Notes: generated by a model not told the origin, from the letters alone. A stretch of 55,468 bases of DNA from a virus (IMGVR_UViG_3300044636_000539:1-55468); one strand, 5' to 3'; numbered from the stretch's first letter, positions 14,621 to 23,596 are shown. Translations and numbers: made by a program.

Positions 14621-17600
14621 TCAAATTTGCCCTTGCATGCTAAATAGCAATACCAAATCCCTCATGGCCCACTTCTTACTTTCCGCACCGATAATCTTGA
14701 GCTTCACGCGGCATGCCGAATCGCTCAACATGAGGCTTGCGCGACAATTGCAGTTATCATTAACGTCGCCGTACACAAACACTTCTTCGTTTCCAGCCAT
14801 GTCTATGAATGTGACTTCCACGAGAGCGCGGCTGTCTTGAATAGTCCTCCAAAGGGCTGCCTGAAACGCTTTTTTCATGCCGGGCTGCCCCATGTCGAGC
14901 ATACCTGTCTCGATCACAGCCTCATAGGCTCGGTAGTATCGCGAGCCGGAATAATCCACATACCCATAGCCCGCATACTGGTCCGGCATTGGCGTTGAAG
15001 TGCTGTAAGCCGTGAACGCCGATTGTGAGCCGAAGGAATTGCCAGCACTGTCCATTTGGGCGCTACTATCCCAAACGAATAAGCGGCCCGCCTCGTCGGC
15101 GAACACGATTTCCGGCCTTCCAGGCTCCATTTGGGCGCTGGCGTAAATCTTGGGATAGGAGAACGGACCCACCATTCCGCGCCCCATAAGGTCAAAGGCA
15201 AACCCGATTAGCGAACCATCAAGGCCGGGGGCGAACATCCAGATATGTTGACTGGCGGCGTCTGGAAAGACCCATGTGCGGTCTGGCTGGCGCAAAATAG
15301 CATCGGTGTCGATATACTCGCGGAGCAATTCCAAAGCTCCAAGGGCCGCGAATTGGCTCGTTGCCACCGTGGAGGTGAAGTCTGCCGGGCGGGCCATATC
15401 GAGCGTGCGGAGCTGCAAATCTGCCGCCCAATAGTACATGGATTTGCCCTCGTAGATCGTGACGGCGCTCTGTGAGATGGCTCCGGCTGTCGAGGCCGGA
15501 TAGACACGTTGCGCCGGATCAACCGGGTTTATGATGGCAAAACCCGCTCGCGTGTGAACCTGCAAGTCAACGGCGGTAGCGATGAGGGCCGTGACCTGCT
15601 GAGAACCGGCGGGCGTGCCAGGAATGGAAATCGTCTCGTAATCGTCTGCCAACAAAGAACAGCCTTCCGGTGCTACTTCGTCAACGGTGGCGACTTTGGA
15701 CGCATAAAGGCGGTCAGGGTAGGCAATAAGGCCGCCACGAAACATCTGTTCGGCTGCGAAGGCGTGGAACTTGTGCGGCAGTGGGCGCTGTTGGTCCGCA
15801 CTCATGTCGTCCTCGCCAAAGACGGTTGTCGTGCCGACTGTAACGGAAACAGTAGTGCCCACGACGGGCGTGACGTTTGCCACCGGAGTTGATGGGGTGA
15901 CAAGTTTATAAACGGCATCCGCATCCTCCCCGAACTGCATATAGAGCCGTATGTGACCAAAGCGGCCACCCTCTGCGGTGGGAGCAGGCGTGACCGTGAT
16001 GCTGATGTCGTTGTTGGCCGTGTTTGGAATAATGAGCGTGTTCGAGATGGCGCTACTTGGCCCCTCGTAACCGTGCCCATTGTGTCCAGCGTCCCAATAT
16101 CGAGCATACACCGTCACTGTGCGGCTGGTATAGCCTTCGCTCGCGCTGGAGCCTACACCTTTACTGATAGCGATGTAGAGCGGGTTAGACGGGGTAACAC
16201 CAAAAGTAAATCCACTGGTAAGTAAGCTGAAAATTGCTGAACTGCTGGCGCTAGCAGAAATACTAATCAAGCCAGCAACGAGAGGGTCCGCTGCCACGAA
16301 AGCTACAAACTCATCGAGGGTGTTGGTTGTGCCACCTGAAACAAGATACAGATATGGGTTTGCTGCTGTGCCGGTGCCACTAAGTGTGCTGGAAAATGGA
16401 ACCGTGCCCGTGACTTGATTATAAGCCAGTTTAAAGCAGTCGTTTCCATCCACGCCAGCTTTCCAAGAAGAAAGCGCCGTGACAGTCAGGCTCGGCGATC
16501 CGTTAATTGTCCAAAGGCGATGACTTTCTATCCCTACGGTGCCAGTAATTCCGATTAGGGAGCCGCCCGTTTGAGACAGTGACAGTTTAAACCTAGTGCT
16601 GTTTGAAGTCGCGTCGTAACTGGAGCTACGGACGAAATAAATAAGCCCTGCTGTGATGCCAGTCAGCGCCGAGCCAAAGACTGAGTATGTTATTTTGTCG
16701 TCAACGGCAAGATTGTGGGCCGTGCGAGTGAAGGTATCATCAGTTGCGACAGTGAGGATCGCTTTCGTGACCTCGTAATCGAAATTACCAGCGGCTACTG
16801 TGGAGGTGATTGAAAGCGCCGAGGTTCCAACCATTGTCGTCTTGATTGTAAAGGTTGTAGCAGACGGGATGCTATGGACGTAATAGGTTACGCCTGCCGT
16901 GATACCCGCTGGAACTGCTCCTGTGGATGGAGTTGGGGTGAAGATCACCGCGTCATTGACTGCTAGATTATGCGGCACAGTGCGAACGATTGTGCCGGGA
17001 ATAATACCTGATGCCGCTACTGATGCGGCGGAAAAACATTCGTTACTATAGTAAACAGTTCCACTGCTATCACTTGATAGCGTGAGTAAACCACCACCCC
17101 TTGAAGCGGAAATTGTAAAGGTATTGGCGTTAGGCACGCTCTGAACATAATACTTGGTATCTGCTGTTGTGCCACCTGGAACGCCTGCGCCAAATAATTT
17201 CAAAGCATCGCCGACTACTAAGCCGTGCGCCACGCGAGTAAAAAGATCACCCGCGTCAAGTGCAGTAACGACTTTAGAGGTGGACGCAATAGCAAACGGC
17301 CCGGTGCCAGTATCCGTGATGTCCACCGTCGCCGCCGCTCCGGCAGGAGTTGCCGCCGCGATAGTGAACGTGCCCGTAGTTGGGGCCATTTTGACGTAGT
17401 AGGAGGTTGCCGCCCCTAAAGGAGTAGGAAGCGCGACAGCGGCTTGAAACACGATCATGCCATCCACGAGCTTTATACCGCTGGCAAGTAGCGTGTCCGT
17501 AGTGCTGGTGAGCGAGTAGGGCGTGTATCCAGGCACCGTGAAGGACGCTTGCGCATTGGCAGCGGTAGCGGGAGCTACGGCGGCGATAACCGGCGCAGTA

Positions 17601-18418
17601 GGGGCCTCGTTTGTGCCTGCTTTACGCCAGATGCCCGGTATAGCGGTTCGCCCGAGCTGGACAATCACGTTTTCATCCACGCCATTGCCGAGAAACCATG
17701 CGCCCTGATTCGGGTAGCCATACCAGCGAGCGGCGGCATTTAGCCCCACGGCCAAGACGGTATAAGTAGGCGTTCCAGTCGTAAAAGCATAGGCTCCGCT
17801 GGTGTAAGTGCCATCGTCGCCGAGATAAAACCATCCACGGCAGGCGCTTTCGATGGACGCCGTAAGGTCGTAGAGAAGCAGGAAGTTCTTGCCTTGCCGC
17901 TTGATCTGAATGGCGACGGTTTTGTTTGCTGTGCGGGCAGTGCTGTCAACTCCTACGCCGGTAGAATAGCCACTGAACGGCAAGGTGCGATAAATGCTTT
18001 GCACCGTAGTATAGATGCTATGCGTGCCAGTGCCGGTATCCGTGATGTCCCGTGTATCAACGCCATTGGCCGCAAAGAGCGTGAACGTGCTGGCTGAAGG
18101 GGTTGTTTTAACGGTGTATGTCGTGGACACTGCCAAACCTCCCGGCAGGGTTCCAGTAGTAACCACTTGGAGAGTGTCATTCACTGCTAACCCATGAGAT
18201 GCCATCGTGAAAACATTCGTTCCCGCATCCACCGTAAAGGTTTTGCTGCCAGTTCCCATGGCCCAAAGGTTGTTGTAGATCGGTGGGCCGCTCCACCCGT
18301 CCTGTGGCCGCAAAACGATGTTTCGGCACTGCTCCAGCGCAATTCCCTTGTCCGTCGTCTCCTCAAGTCGGGACACCGGCTTAAAAGCTCGAATCGGATA
18401 GGATTGCTGGCGTGACAT
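14621..18418 (-). CDS. Large tail protein with five internal repeats (tail tube/nozzle-type)
   Basis: The protein has 1265 residues. Its N-terminus (SRLEETTDKGIALEQCRN) is followed by one copy of an ~80-residue beta module (about 59-138) and, after a linker, four tandem copies (about 297-633). Each module has the pattern FTxxxHGLAVND ... LP.GL ... TYYVK..PSAxTFT. The C-terminal third (about 850-1265) is beta-rich with AAEQMFRGGLIAYPDRLY and a bladed look, comparable in plan to podovirus tail nozzle proteins. It lies next to the head-tail adaptor gene, which supports a tail role. The repeats are probably surface insertions. The exact homologue is inferred, not proven. Confidence 0.65.
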   Translation of the reverse strand: MSRQQSYPIRAFKPVSRLEETTDKGIALEQCRNIVLRPQDGWSGPPIYNNLWAMGTGSKTFTVDAGTNVFTMASHGLAVNDTLQVVTTGTLPGGLAVSTTYTVKTTPSASTFTLFAANGVDTRDITDTGTGTHSIYTTVQSIYRTLPFSGYSTGVGVDSTARTANKTVAIQIKRQGKNFLLLYDLTASIESACRGWFYLGDDGTYTSGAYAFTTGTPTYTVLAVGLNAAARWYGYPNQGAWFLGNGVDENVIVQLGRTAIPGIWRKAGTNEAPTAPVIAAVAPATAANAQASFTVPGYTPYSLTSTTDTLLASGIKLVDGMIVFQAAVALPTPLGAATSYYVKMAPTTGTFTIAAATPAGAAATVDITDTGTGPFAIASTSKVVTALDAGDLFTRVAHGLVVGDALKLFGAGVPGGTTADTKYYVQSVPNANTFTISASRGGGLLTLSSDSSGTVYYSNECFSAASVAASGIIPGTIVRTVPHNLAVNDAVIFTPTPSTGAVPAGITAGVTYYVHSIPSATTFTIKTTMVGTSALSITSTVAAGNFDYEVTKAILTVATDDTFTRTAHNLAVDDKITYSVFGSALTGITAGLIYFVRSSSYDATSNSTRFKLSLSQTGGSLIGITGTVGIESHRLWTINGSPSLTVTALSSWKAGVDGNDCFKLAYNQVTGTVPFSSTLSGTGTAANPYLYLVSGGTTNTLDEFVAFVAADPLVAGLISISASASSSAIFSLLTSGFTFGVTPSNPLYIAISKGVGSSASEGYTSRTVTVYARYWDAGHNGHGYEGPSSAISNTLIIPNTANNDISITVTPAPTAEGGRFGHIRLYMQFGEDADAVYKLVTPSTPVANVTPVVGTTVSVTVGTTTVFGEDDMSADQQRPLPHKFHAFAAEQMFRGGLIAYPDRLYASKVATVDEVAPEGCSLLADDYETISIPGTPAGSQQVTALIATAVDLQVHTRAGFAIINPVDPAQRVYPASTAGAISQSAVTIYEGKSMYYWAADLQLRTLDMARPADFTSTVATSQFAALGALELLREYIDTDAILRQPDRTWVFPDAASQHIWMFAPGLDGSLIGFAFDLMGRGMVGPFSYPKIYASAQMEPGRPEIVFADEAGRLFVWDSSAQMDSAGNSFGSQSAFTAYSTSTPMPDQYAGYGYVDYSGSRYYRAYEAVIETGMLDMGQPGMKKAFQAALWRTIQDSRALVEVTFIDMAGNEEVFVYGDVNDNCNCRASLMLSDSACRVKLKIIGAESKKWAMRDLVLLFSMQGQI

Positions 18419-18427
18419 AGGGTGAAA

Positions 18428-19282
18428 TTAGTTCATCATGTCGATTTGACGCCGCGCAAGTCCAGGGCCGCGTGAGTTTGCCCACGTCTGAGAGGCCATT
18501 TGAGCCATGGGGGCAATCTTGGCAACGTCGCCCGTGAAATCTGGATGGCTGCTGAACGCCATCAAAACAAGAGGCTTCAAAACGCTGTCATCGAGTCCGT
18601 TAGGCAAGAGGGCCGTGCGGGCATCGTCCCAGCTGGTCACGACAAGGGCGCGGACATCGGCCCGGAAATGCAGGATGTAAGCCTCGTCTGGCAGCGAATC
18701 AAACAGGATGCGCCGGGAAGGTGTTCCGCTGGCATCAAGGGCGTCTTCCACGGCTGCCATGATAGGACGCTGGATGCGGCGGCGGTCCATTCCAAAACGA
18801 ATCTGGTCAATGACGGCACGGTCAACTAGGCGCATCTCCCATTTGCGATCCAAGCTCATCGGCTCGTAGATTTTGGCGATTTCGATTCCGACCGTGGTGC
18901 AGTCGAAGTGAATCGTTGCCGTGACATTCGTTCCCGTGCTGCCCATGTAAGGGTTTTCGAGCGTCACGGTGCCGTTGGACTTCACAAGCCGGTTCTCGCG
19001 GAAGTCTCCCGTGATTTGGATGGTGCAGCCGAGCATGTATGACTGGTATCCGCTCGTGAACGTGATAGCCGTCGATTGCGCGGTGACGTTCTCGATGGTC
19101 ACAGTAGCAGGGCTGCGAATCAGCGCCGTCTTGTTCTCCTGCTGGCCTCCCGAGTAAAGCTGCTGCAAGACCGCGTTCAGGTCCGAGAGCATCCGTTCAC
19201 TCGTCAAGGTGGGCAATCGCGCCACGGATGTACAGCCCGCGTAAGGGAGTAGATGGGAGCGGATGGCGGCTGCGGCGGACAT
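18428..19282 (-). CDS. Probable head-tail adaptor / tail tube protein
   Basis: This 284-residue protein starts with a helical segment (SERMLSDLNAVLQQLYSGG), then a beta-sandwich (TVTIENVTAQSTAITFTSGY ... TVTLENPYMG), then helices at the C-terminus. That plan and its location between a capsid block and the big tail protein match gp11-type tail tubular proteins of podoviruses. I see no enzymatic motif. The gene is separated from the tail gene by 9 bp and from the next upstream gene by 3 bp. Confidence 0.55.
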   Translation of the reverse strand: MSAAAAIRSHLLPYAGCTSVARLPTLTSERMLSDLNAVLQQLYSGGQQENKTALIRSPATVTIENVTAQSTAITFTSGYQSYMLGCTIQITGDFRENRLVKSNGTVTLENPYMGSTGTNVTATIHFDCTTVGIEIAKIYEPMSLDRKWEMRLVDRAVIDQIRFGMDRRRIQRPIMAAVEDALDASGTPSRRILFDSLPDEAYILHFRADVRALVVTSWDDARTALLPNGLDDSVLKPLVLMAFSSHPDFTGDVAKIAPMAQMASQTWANSRGPGLARRQIDMMN

Positions 19283-19285
19283 GGG

Positions 19286-19486
19286 TTAAAAGTTGGCGAT
19301 TCGTTCACGCAGAACATCAAGGTATGCTCGCATCATCGACTCTTGCCTGAATAGGCAATCGTTTTCATCGACTGAAACAGTCTTGATTTTGTCAGATAGA
19401 ACAAAAGCGAGCAGTTTCGCGTGACGTTCAGCCAATTCGGCTTCCTCGTTCAGGACGCGGAGTTGATGAGGGGTGGGAATAGTCAT
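19286..19486 (-). CDS. Small conserved phage protein, unknown function
   Basis: The 66-residue product is entirely helical (PHQLRVLNEEAELAERHAKL ... FRQESMMRAYLDVLRERI). Its HQxRVxxE start and QxxxMxxYxxxLxxRI end are shared by many short phage proteins encoded near structural or lysis genes. The function is not known. It is squeezed between the adaptor gene and the gene with the nested HNH insertion, with 3 bp on each side. Confidence 0.7.
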   Translation of the reverse strand: MTIPTPHQLRVLNEEAELAERHAKLLAFVLSDKIKTVSVDENDCLFRQESMMRAYLDVLRERIANF

Positions 19487-19489
19487 AGT

Positions 19490-20587
19490 TCAGTCTTTCG
19501 GTTCACGACGCTTCACCCAGCCCGCATGGGCAAGTACAACCGTCGATTCGGGGTCTTGAAGGGAGGCTTTGAGCTTGTCCGCGTCCACTTCAAGAGCGGC
19601 GGCTAAGTCTTTGAGGCGCATCGGAGCGTCGAGTATGTCCCATGCGGCGGCGTAGAGAGGTTTTTCTTCCGGCTCCACGGGGGCGGTTTCCGGCTCCGGT
19701 TCTGCGATTGGCTCCGGCGTGGTCTCGGTTTGCTCCTCGGTGGCCGGTTCTTGAATGGTTGCAGGAACGGGATTTGAACCTACTCCATCTTGGTTTATCG
19801 AGACTCCCAATGCACTATCCTGTGGCAATTGCTGCACAAAACTACGCATTTTAGAATTTCCTTCTCCACTGCGATTTTCCCCTTCGATAGCACCATTTCC
19901 CCAATGTTGTGCTCCTTGAATTTGGGGTCTTGGTGATGGAAGTCCAATGTCGCTGGATGCGACTCCCCGCATCTGCTGCACCCTAGTTTCGTTTTGACCT
20001 CCGCTAACCAGTTTTTCAACTTCTGGCGCTGCTTTCTGTTTCGTAAGTGGTATTTGTCCTTGTGGGCTAAGTAATGTCTTCTCGCACATTCCGCCTGCTT
20101 CTTCTTGTCTTTGTATGGCATGAAGAACATTACCACTTAGGCTCAAATCGTCAATAGGATATGAGCCTGACGACTTAACCTCTTGTCCATCCTGCGATGT
20201 GGAAACGATTTCGACGGCTTCACCTTCCGGTTCGGCTGGAGTTTCGGCAACTGCCACTTCCACGGTTGCGGGAGGCGCATATTCGCCGCCAGCCTCGCAA
20301 AGCACACGGCCAGCAGGCCCAGGCGGCAGGAGTGGATCGACAAAGTGCGCGTAGGCGTGGAAAGAGTTCTGGTTTGCGATCTGCTTTGAGATTCCAGTCG
20401 TGAGGCGTTGCCATTCGGCCTCACTCTTGCACTCGTAGGAGCACACTTGGGGCAAATACGGGTCTTCCTTCGTTCGTGGAGTCGTGCCGTTAGAGATGCT
20501 TCCTTTGCAGGTGATGTTTTTCGAGCCGTATGATTTGGGGTTACAAATCAAAAGTCTGAGCTTCAAACGAGGGGCGTGTGTGTCCAT
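19490..20587 (-). CDS. Hypothetical protein carrying a nested HNH gene in another frame
   Basis: The open frame has 365 codons from the ATG at 20587. The N-terminal ~85 residues are Cys-containing and globular (NITCKGSISNG, VCSYECKSEAEWQRL). The C-terminal ~95 are acidic/proline-rich (EPATEEQTETTPEPIAEPEP) and end in a small helical domain (DILDAPMRLKDLAAALEVD). The middle (about residues 150-265) is low in meaning because it is the same DNA as an HNH endonuclease read in a different frame. The host frame is nevertheless uninterrupted through it. The native protein was therefore probably about 250 residues, and the insert is now translated as a filler. The role is unknown; location suggests a late structural or assembly protein. 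Confidence 0.7.
   Translation of the reverse strand: MDTHAPRLKLRLLICNPKSYGSKNITCKGSISNGTTPRTKEDPYLPQVCSYECKSEAEWQRLTTGISKQIANQNSFHAYAHFVDPLLPPGPAGRVLCEAGGEYAPPATVEVAVAETPAEPEGEAVEIVSTSQDGQEVKSSGSYPIDDLSLSGNVLHAIQRQEEAGGMCEKTLLSPQGQIPLTKQKAAPEVEKLVSGGQNETRVQQMRGVASSDIGLPSPRPQIQGAQHWGNGAIEGENRSGEGNSKMRSFVQQLPQDSALGVSINQDGVGSNPVPATIQEPATEEQTETTPEPIAEPEPETAPVEPEEKPLYAAAWDILDAPMRLKDLAAALEVDADKLKASLQDPESTVVLAHAGWVKRREPKD
19756..19836 (-). other. tRNA-like segment at the 3' edge of the nested HNH gene
   Basis: Read on the minus strand, the 3' third has GGTTCAAATCCC (a T-loop consensus), then TCCTGCA, a discriminator A and CCA at 19758-19756. A partner for the acceptor strand, TGCAGCA, lies at 19836-19830 (six of seven pairs), giving 81 nt. 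The D and anticodon arms do not fold properly, because this 5' part also encodes the C-terminus of the HNH protein. It looks like the scar of an HNH element that formerly sat in a tRNA gene, rather than a working tRNA. Confidence 0.4.
19795..20121 (-). CDS. HNH homing-type endonuclease nested in another gene
   Basis: This 108-residue protein begins MPYKDKKKQAECARRHYLAH, a typical start of this free-standing HNH group. It has the core CSRCGESHPATLDFHHQDP followed by KCVVLCSNCHRIVHW. The two CxxC pairs hold zinc, and the HH and CH residues form the nuclease centre. It is read on the same strand as the surrounding gene but in a different frame. Its stop lies 9 bases before a tRNA 3'-end-like sequence. 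Upstream starts in the same frame exist (MFFMPYK), but the ATG at 20121 is the usual family start. Confidence 0.85.
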   Translation of the reverse strand: MPYKDKKKQAECARRHYLAHKDKYHLRNRKQRQKLKNWLAEVKTKLGCSRCGESHPATLDFHHQDPKFKEHNIGEMVLSKGKIAVEKEILKCVVLCSNCHRIVHWESR

Positions 20588-20647
20588 AGAGGTGAAGGAA
20601 GTATTGACGAGCCTAGCCGAAAACGCTAGTGTTTTCCTTGCGCCCAC

Positions 20648-20679
20648 AAAAAAGCGGCAGAGCCTTTCGACTCTGCCGC
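20648..20679 (-). terminator. Strong intrinsic terminator downstream of the major capsid gene
   Basis: On the minus strand, GCGGCAGAG pairs perfectly with CTCTGCCGC around an 8-base loop and is followed by TTTTTT. It starts 29 bases after the capsid stop codon. It should end or strongly reduce transcripts from the capsid/scaffold unit before the tail genes, a common way to set capsid abundance above tail protein abundance. Confidence 0.92.
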
Positions 20680-20708
20680 CTAGATTTAGGTTTCTAACCT
20701 AACTCGTA

Positions 20709-22187
20709 CTACTCAATTTGCGGCATTCCGTCCAGATTATATGCCGCGTATGCCATCACGAGGCCAGTGGGAACGCTGTTGGCGTTGATCTGAGTGGTGA
20801 TGCCATATTGTTCCTCAAATCCGGGCTGGAAGATCAACTGCATGTTGTCGTCATTGTTGATCGTGATTTTGCCAGCGCCGGAGCCGCCCATGACAGCGCC
20901 GAAGCCGTGCATCAGCGCGTCCTGACCAAGACCCCACAAGCGAACAAACGGCTGGCCGTAGCTGTTGCAGGGAACCACCTTGGAGCCGATGGCAAACGAC
21001 TGAGTGTGCTTTCCAGCCCACACGCCGCTGTCATAGGTGACGTTACCGAGGGTGGCAAGACGTGCGTCGCTCGTAGTAGCGCCGAGGTGAGACACGCCCG
21101 TAATGGTGTTGCCATTCGTGGTCGTGTAGGAGATCATGCCGAACTTGCCGGTGGTCTTGTCCTGAATCAGCGCATACTTCGTGGCGCTGGTTTCCTGCGT
21201 GATCTTCGTGACCTCGTGGGAGGTGAAGGCCGCGCCGGGGAAGAAGCGGAAGTAGAGATGATCCGTGAGGGCCGCAGCGGCAGCGGAAGCGCCGCCTTTG
21301 ACAGTGCGAGCGGTGGTCTGCGTGAAGTCCAGCGCCTCGCCAAGGAAGGCCATCGGTTGAGCAAAGCAGCCTTGAGGGCCGTTCGCGGAATCGACCTCGA
21401 CAGTCCAAGGAAGAACCGTGGAGCCGTTCCAGCTCGGGACGATGCCGGAGTACAGGTAGTTGCCTGCGCCGCGATCACCGGCCTGAGCCATGAGGGTCTG
21501 CCAGTTGTTGTCATTGCTCAGTTCATCGAGGCCGCGCTCGGGGGCTAGGATGACGTAGCGTTTCACCTCCTGCGCACCGGACTTGCCGACTGCGAAGGGC
21601 TTGGCCTGATTGTCAGCCAAACGGCCAGCCATGCGGCGGAACAGGGCGGAATCGGCGTAGTGCGAGCTGCGAAGACCTTCAATCGACGTGGCGGCACTGT
21701 TGGCATACACGCTATTGGAGGCACCGGCAGCGGCGCAAGCGCGGAGGATTTCGGCCTCCGTCATGGATTCACGCTCACGGGCAAACCAAGGAGCGAGTTT
21801 GCCACGGACACGGGTGTCAGCATCCTTGCCCACGACAGACTGAGCCGCAGAAACGCGGTTCAGGATCACGGATTTGTGATGGTTGCCGAACGTGAGGGCG
21901 AACATTGCGCCCTTGATGTTTTCGCCGCCCGATTTGCGGTCTGCTAACGCGCCCTGTTCACCAGGGCCGCCGAGTCCGGCTTCGACGTAAAAGTTTTTGG
22001 TGACGCCTTGAAGGTTCTTCAAGCTGGAGACAGTCGCGATGGCGCGACCACCGGCATTACCGGCCATGAGTTTGAAGAAGATGGAGCGAGCGAGGGAGTC
22101 GAGAATTGTCCCGGCTGCCCACTGTTGCTCTTGCGAGGATGTGCCCATGTTCGAGACGATTTGGGCGGTCGTGAATGCAGTAGCCAT
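20709..22187 (-). CDS. Major capsid protein (N4 gp56 / DUF4043-like)
   Basis: The 492-residue protein has the pattern of the N4-type capsid family: SIFFKLMAGNAGGRAI, VSSLKNLQGVTKNFYV, then FALTFGNHHKSVILNRVSAAQSVVG and VRGKLAPWFARERESMTEAEIL. It ends with QINANSVPTGLVMAYAAYNL. There is no N-terminal delta domain, consistent with a separate scaffold gene just upstream. The start ATG at 22187 is preceded by ACACCTCACCATT instead of a Shine-Dalgarno sequence. A strong terminator follows the gene. Context and motifs agree; the exact subfamily is inferred from memory of the family. Confidence 0.82.
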   Translation of the reverse strand: MATAFTTAQIVSNMGTSSQEQQWAAGTILDSLARSIFFKLMAGNAGGRAIATVSSLKNLQGVTKNFYVEAGLGGPGEQGALADRKSGGENIKGAMFALTFGNHHKSVILNRVSAAQSVVGKDADTRVRGKLAPWFARERESMTEAEILRACAAAGASNSVYANSAATSIEGLRSSHYADSALFRRMAGRLADNQAKPFAVGKSGAQEVKRYVILAPERGLDELSNDNNWQTLMAQAGDRGAGNYLYSGIVPSWNGSTVLPWTVEVDSANGPQGCFAQPMAFLGEALDFTQTTARTVKGGASAAAAALTDHLYFRFFPGAAFTSHEVTKITQETSATKYALIQDKTTGKFGMISYTTTNGNTITGVSHLGATTSDARLATLGNVTYDSGVWAGKHTQSFAIGSKVVPCNSYGQPFVRLWGLGQDALMHGFGAVMGGSGAGKITINNDDNMQLIFQPGFEEQYGITTQINANSVPTGLVMAYAAYNLDGMPQIE

Positions 22188-22256
22188 AATGGTGAGGTGT
22201 AAAAAAGGTGGAAACTAACGAGGGTGGATTGGATTTGGGTATGCCAAGACGCGGCT

Positions 22257-22391
22257 ATGCCGATCCCAGCGGTTTTGCGGGCGCAAACGGGGCAGGCAGG
22301 CCAGAACGCGGCCATCGTGGGCCGGGTGCATGACATGACTCGGGGTGCCGTGGTGAACGGCTGCGTCAGGATCGACTCAGGAGAAGACTAA
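22257..22391 (+). CDS. Possible small plus-strand gene between capsid and scaffold genes
   Basis: The 44-codon frame begins MPIPAVLRAQTGQAGQNAAI and ends in RIDSGED. It fills most of the 200-bp gap between two leftward structural genes and its stop overlaps the scaffold stop by 3 bases tail to tail. The composition looks like protein (regular codon positions, mixed hydrophobic and charged residues) rather than a random frame. No family is recognised, and expression from the plus strand in a late leftward block is unusual, so it stays tentative. Confidence 0.4.
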   Translation: MPIPAVLRAQTGQAGQNAAIVGRVHDMTRGAVVNGCVRIDSGED

Positions 22392-23545
22392 TTGGCGTCC
22401 TCGATAGAGTAGAATGCCATACCTTGGGACGGTGCGCCTCCAAGGTTGCGATCCAGTGCCGCCAGAATTTCGGACGCATCTCCACCGGCAATCGCTTGAG
22501 AAAGCTGCTGCTGCTGGACTTGAGCCGGTTCAGTAGGTTGGACCATAACGCGGTGCTCGCTAGTCGGCGTGTAACCTCCAGGAATGGCAGACATGGATGC
22601 AGGCGCAGGGGCCGTGCTCTTGGCTGCCGTGGAGGGTGTCGCCTGTGGCGTGCGGGAGGAAGGTGAAGCAGCGGGCGCATTGGCCGCGTTGTTCATCTTG
22701 AAAGGTGTTCCTTTGAGTAAAAACTCGCCCGCGATTTGCGCAACAAGTTTCTGCTCATAGTCTTCATCGGCCAGGGCAGCGGCATCGGCTCGCACGTTGG
22801 CATTGTGAAGTTCAACGAATCGCTGGTGGAAAGGTGTCGTGGCGTCCCTGAGGTCTTCAAAGACGTTGGCAAGCGCCTGAAACTGCGCTTCTCCAGCTTG
22901 TGCGGCGGCGGAAACTTCCTCACGCTCCCGCAAGCTCTGCTCGAAGCGTTCGATGGCGCGGAGTTCCGCAAGGGCGGCAACTTTATCCTCGCGAAGGGCG
23001 ATGACTTCGCGGTAGCGCACGTCGTCCATGACGGGATCAAGCGTCTCAAACTCTTCGCGGAGGGCTTGGATTTCGGCATTCAGCGCTTCAAGGGGTGTGA
23101 CTGGCGCTTCTGGCGTCTCAGCCTCCAGGTCTGGTTGCGCGGCAGGAATGGTAGCCGATGGCACCATGAGGCCAAGTTGGCGATATGCTTCCTGTTCGGC
23201 TTCGCCTAAAGACATCGTTTTGCCTTCGGCCTGCGCAGAGCGGCGAATCTTGAAGGCGGTTTGCTCCACGGCATTTTGGGCCGTCACGCGCACGTCTTCA
23301 CCGACGCGCCAGTTCTTCGCAAGATTCGGGTCGAGTTCCTTCGTGGGATCGAAAGGCGCGGGAGCCGCTGGAATCTCAGGGGCAGGCTCGGGAGTCGCAA
23401 CGGGAGCGGGCGCTTGAAATTCCTCAATCGTAGTAGCCGCAGATTCGACTTTCGCCACGTCAACACCGCCATCAAGCGCAGCAATCATGGCTCCAATGTC
23501 GTTTGGATCAATTTCGGCGGCTGGCGTTGGGGTGGCGTCTGGCAT
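22388..23545 (-). CDS. Probable capsid scaffolding protein
   Basis: The 385-residue protein is acidic and Ala/Pro/Glu-rich, with a long central coiled coil (about 160-240: LNAEIQALREEFETLDPV, IALREDKVAALAEL, FEQSLREREEVSAAAQAG). The N- and C-terminal ends are flexible (APAPVATPEPAPEIPAAPAP; PSSRTPQATPSTAAKS). This plan and the position immediately upstream of the capsid gene are those of a scaffolding protein. It would organise capsid assembly and then leave or be degraded. The ATG at 23545 is preferred over a TTG seven codons upstream. Confidence 0.8.
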   Translation of the reverse strand: MPDATPTPAAEIDPNDIGAMIAALDGGVDVAKVESAATTIEEFQAPAPVATPEPAPEIPAAPAPFDPTKELDPNLAKNWRVGEDVRVTAQNAVEQTAFKIRRSAQAEGKTMSLGEAEQEAYRQLGLMVPSATIPAAQPDLEAETPEAPVTPLEALNAEIQALREEFETLDPVMDDVRYREVIALREDKVAALAELRAIERFEQSLREREEVSAAAQAGEAQFQALANVFEDLRDATTPFHQRFVELHNANVRADAAALADEDYEQKLVAQIAGEFLLKGTPFKMNNAANAPAASPSSRTPQATPSTAAKSTAPAPASMSAIPGGYTPTSEHRVMVQPTEPAQVQQQQLSQAIAGGDASEILAALDRNLGGAPSQGMAFYSIEDAN

Positions 23546-23596
23546 GGTAAGTATTGGTTTCTCCAAACCTTACCGATGCAACTGGAATTTTCACAG

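Noticed and set aside
19756-19836. A functional tRNA
   Set aside because: Only the 3' third matches tRNA rules; the 5' part is HNH coding sequence and the middle does not fold.
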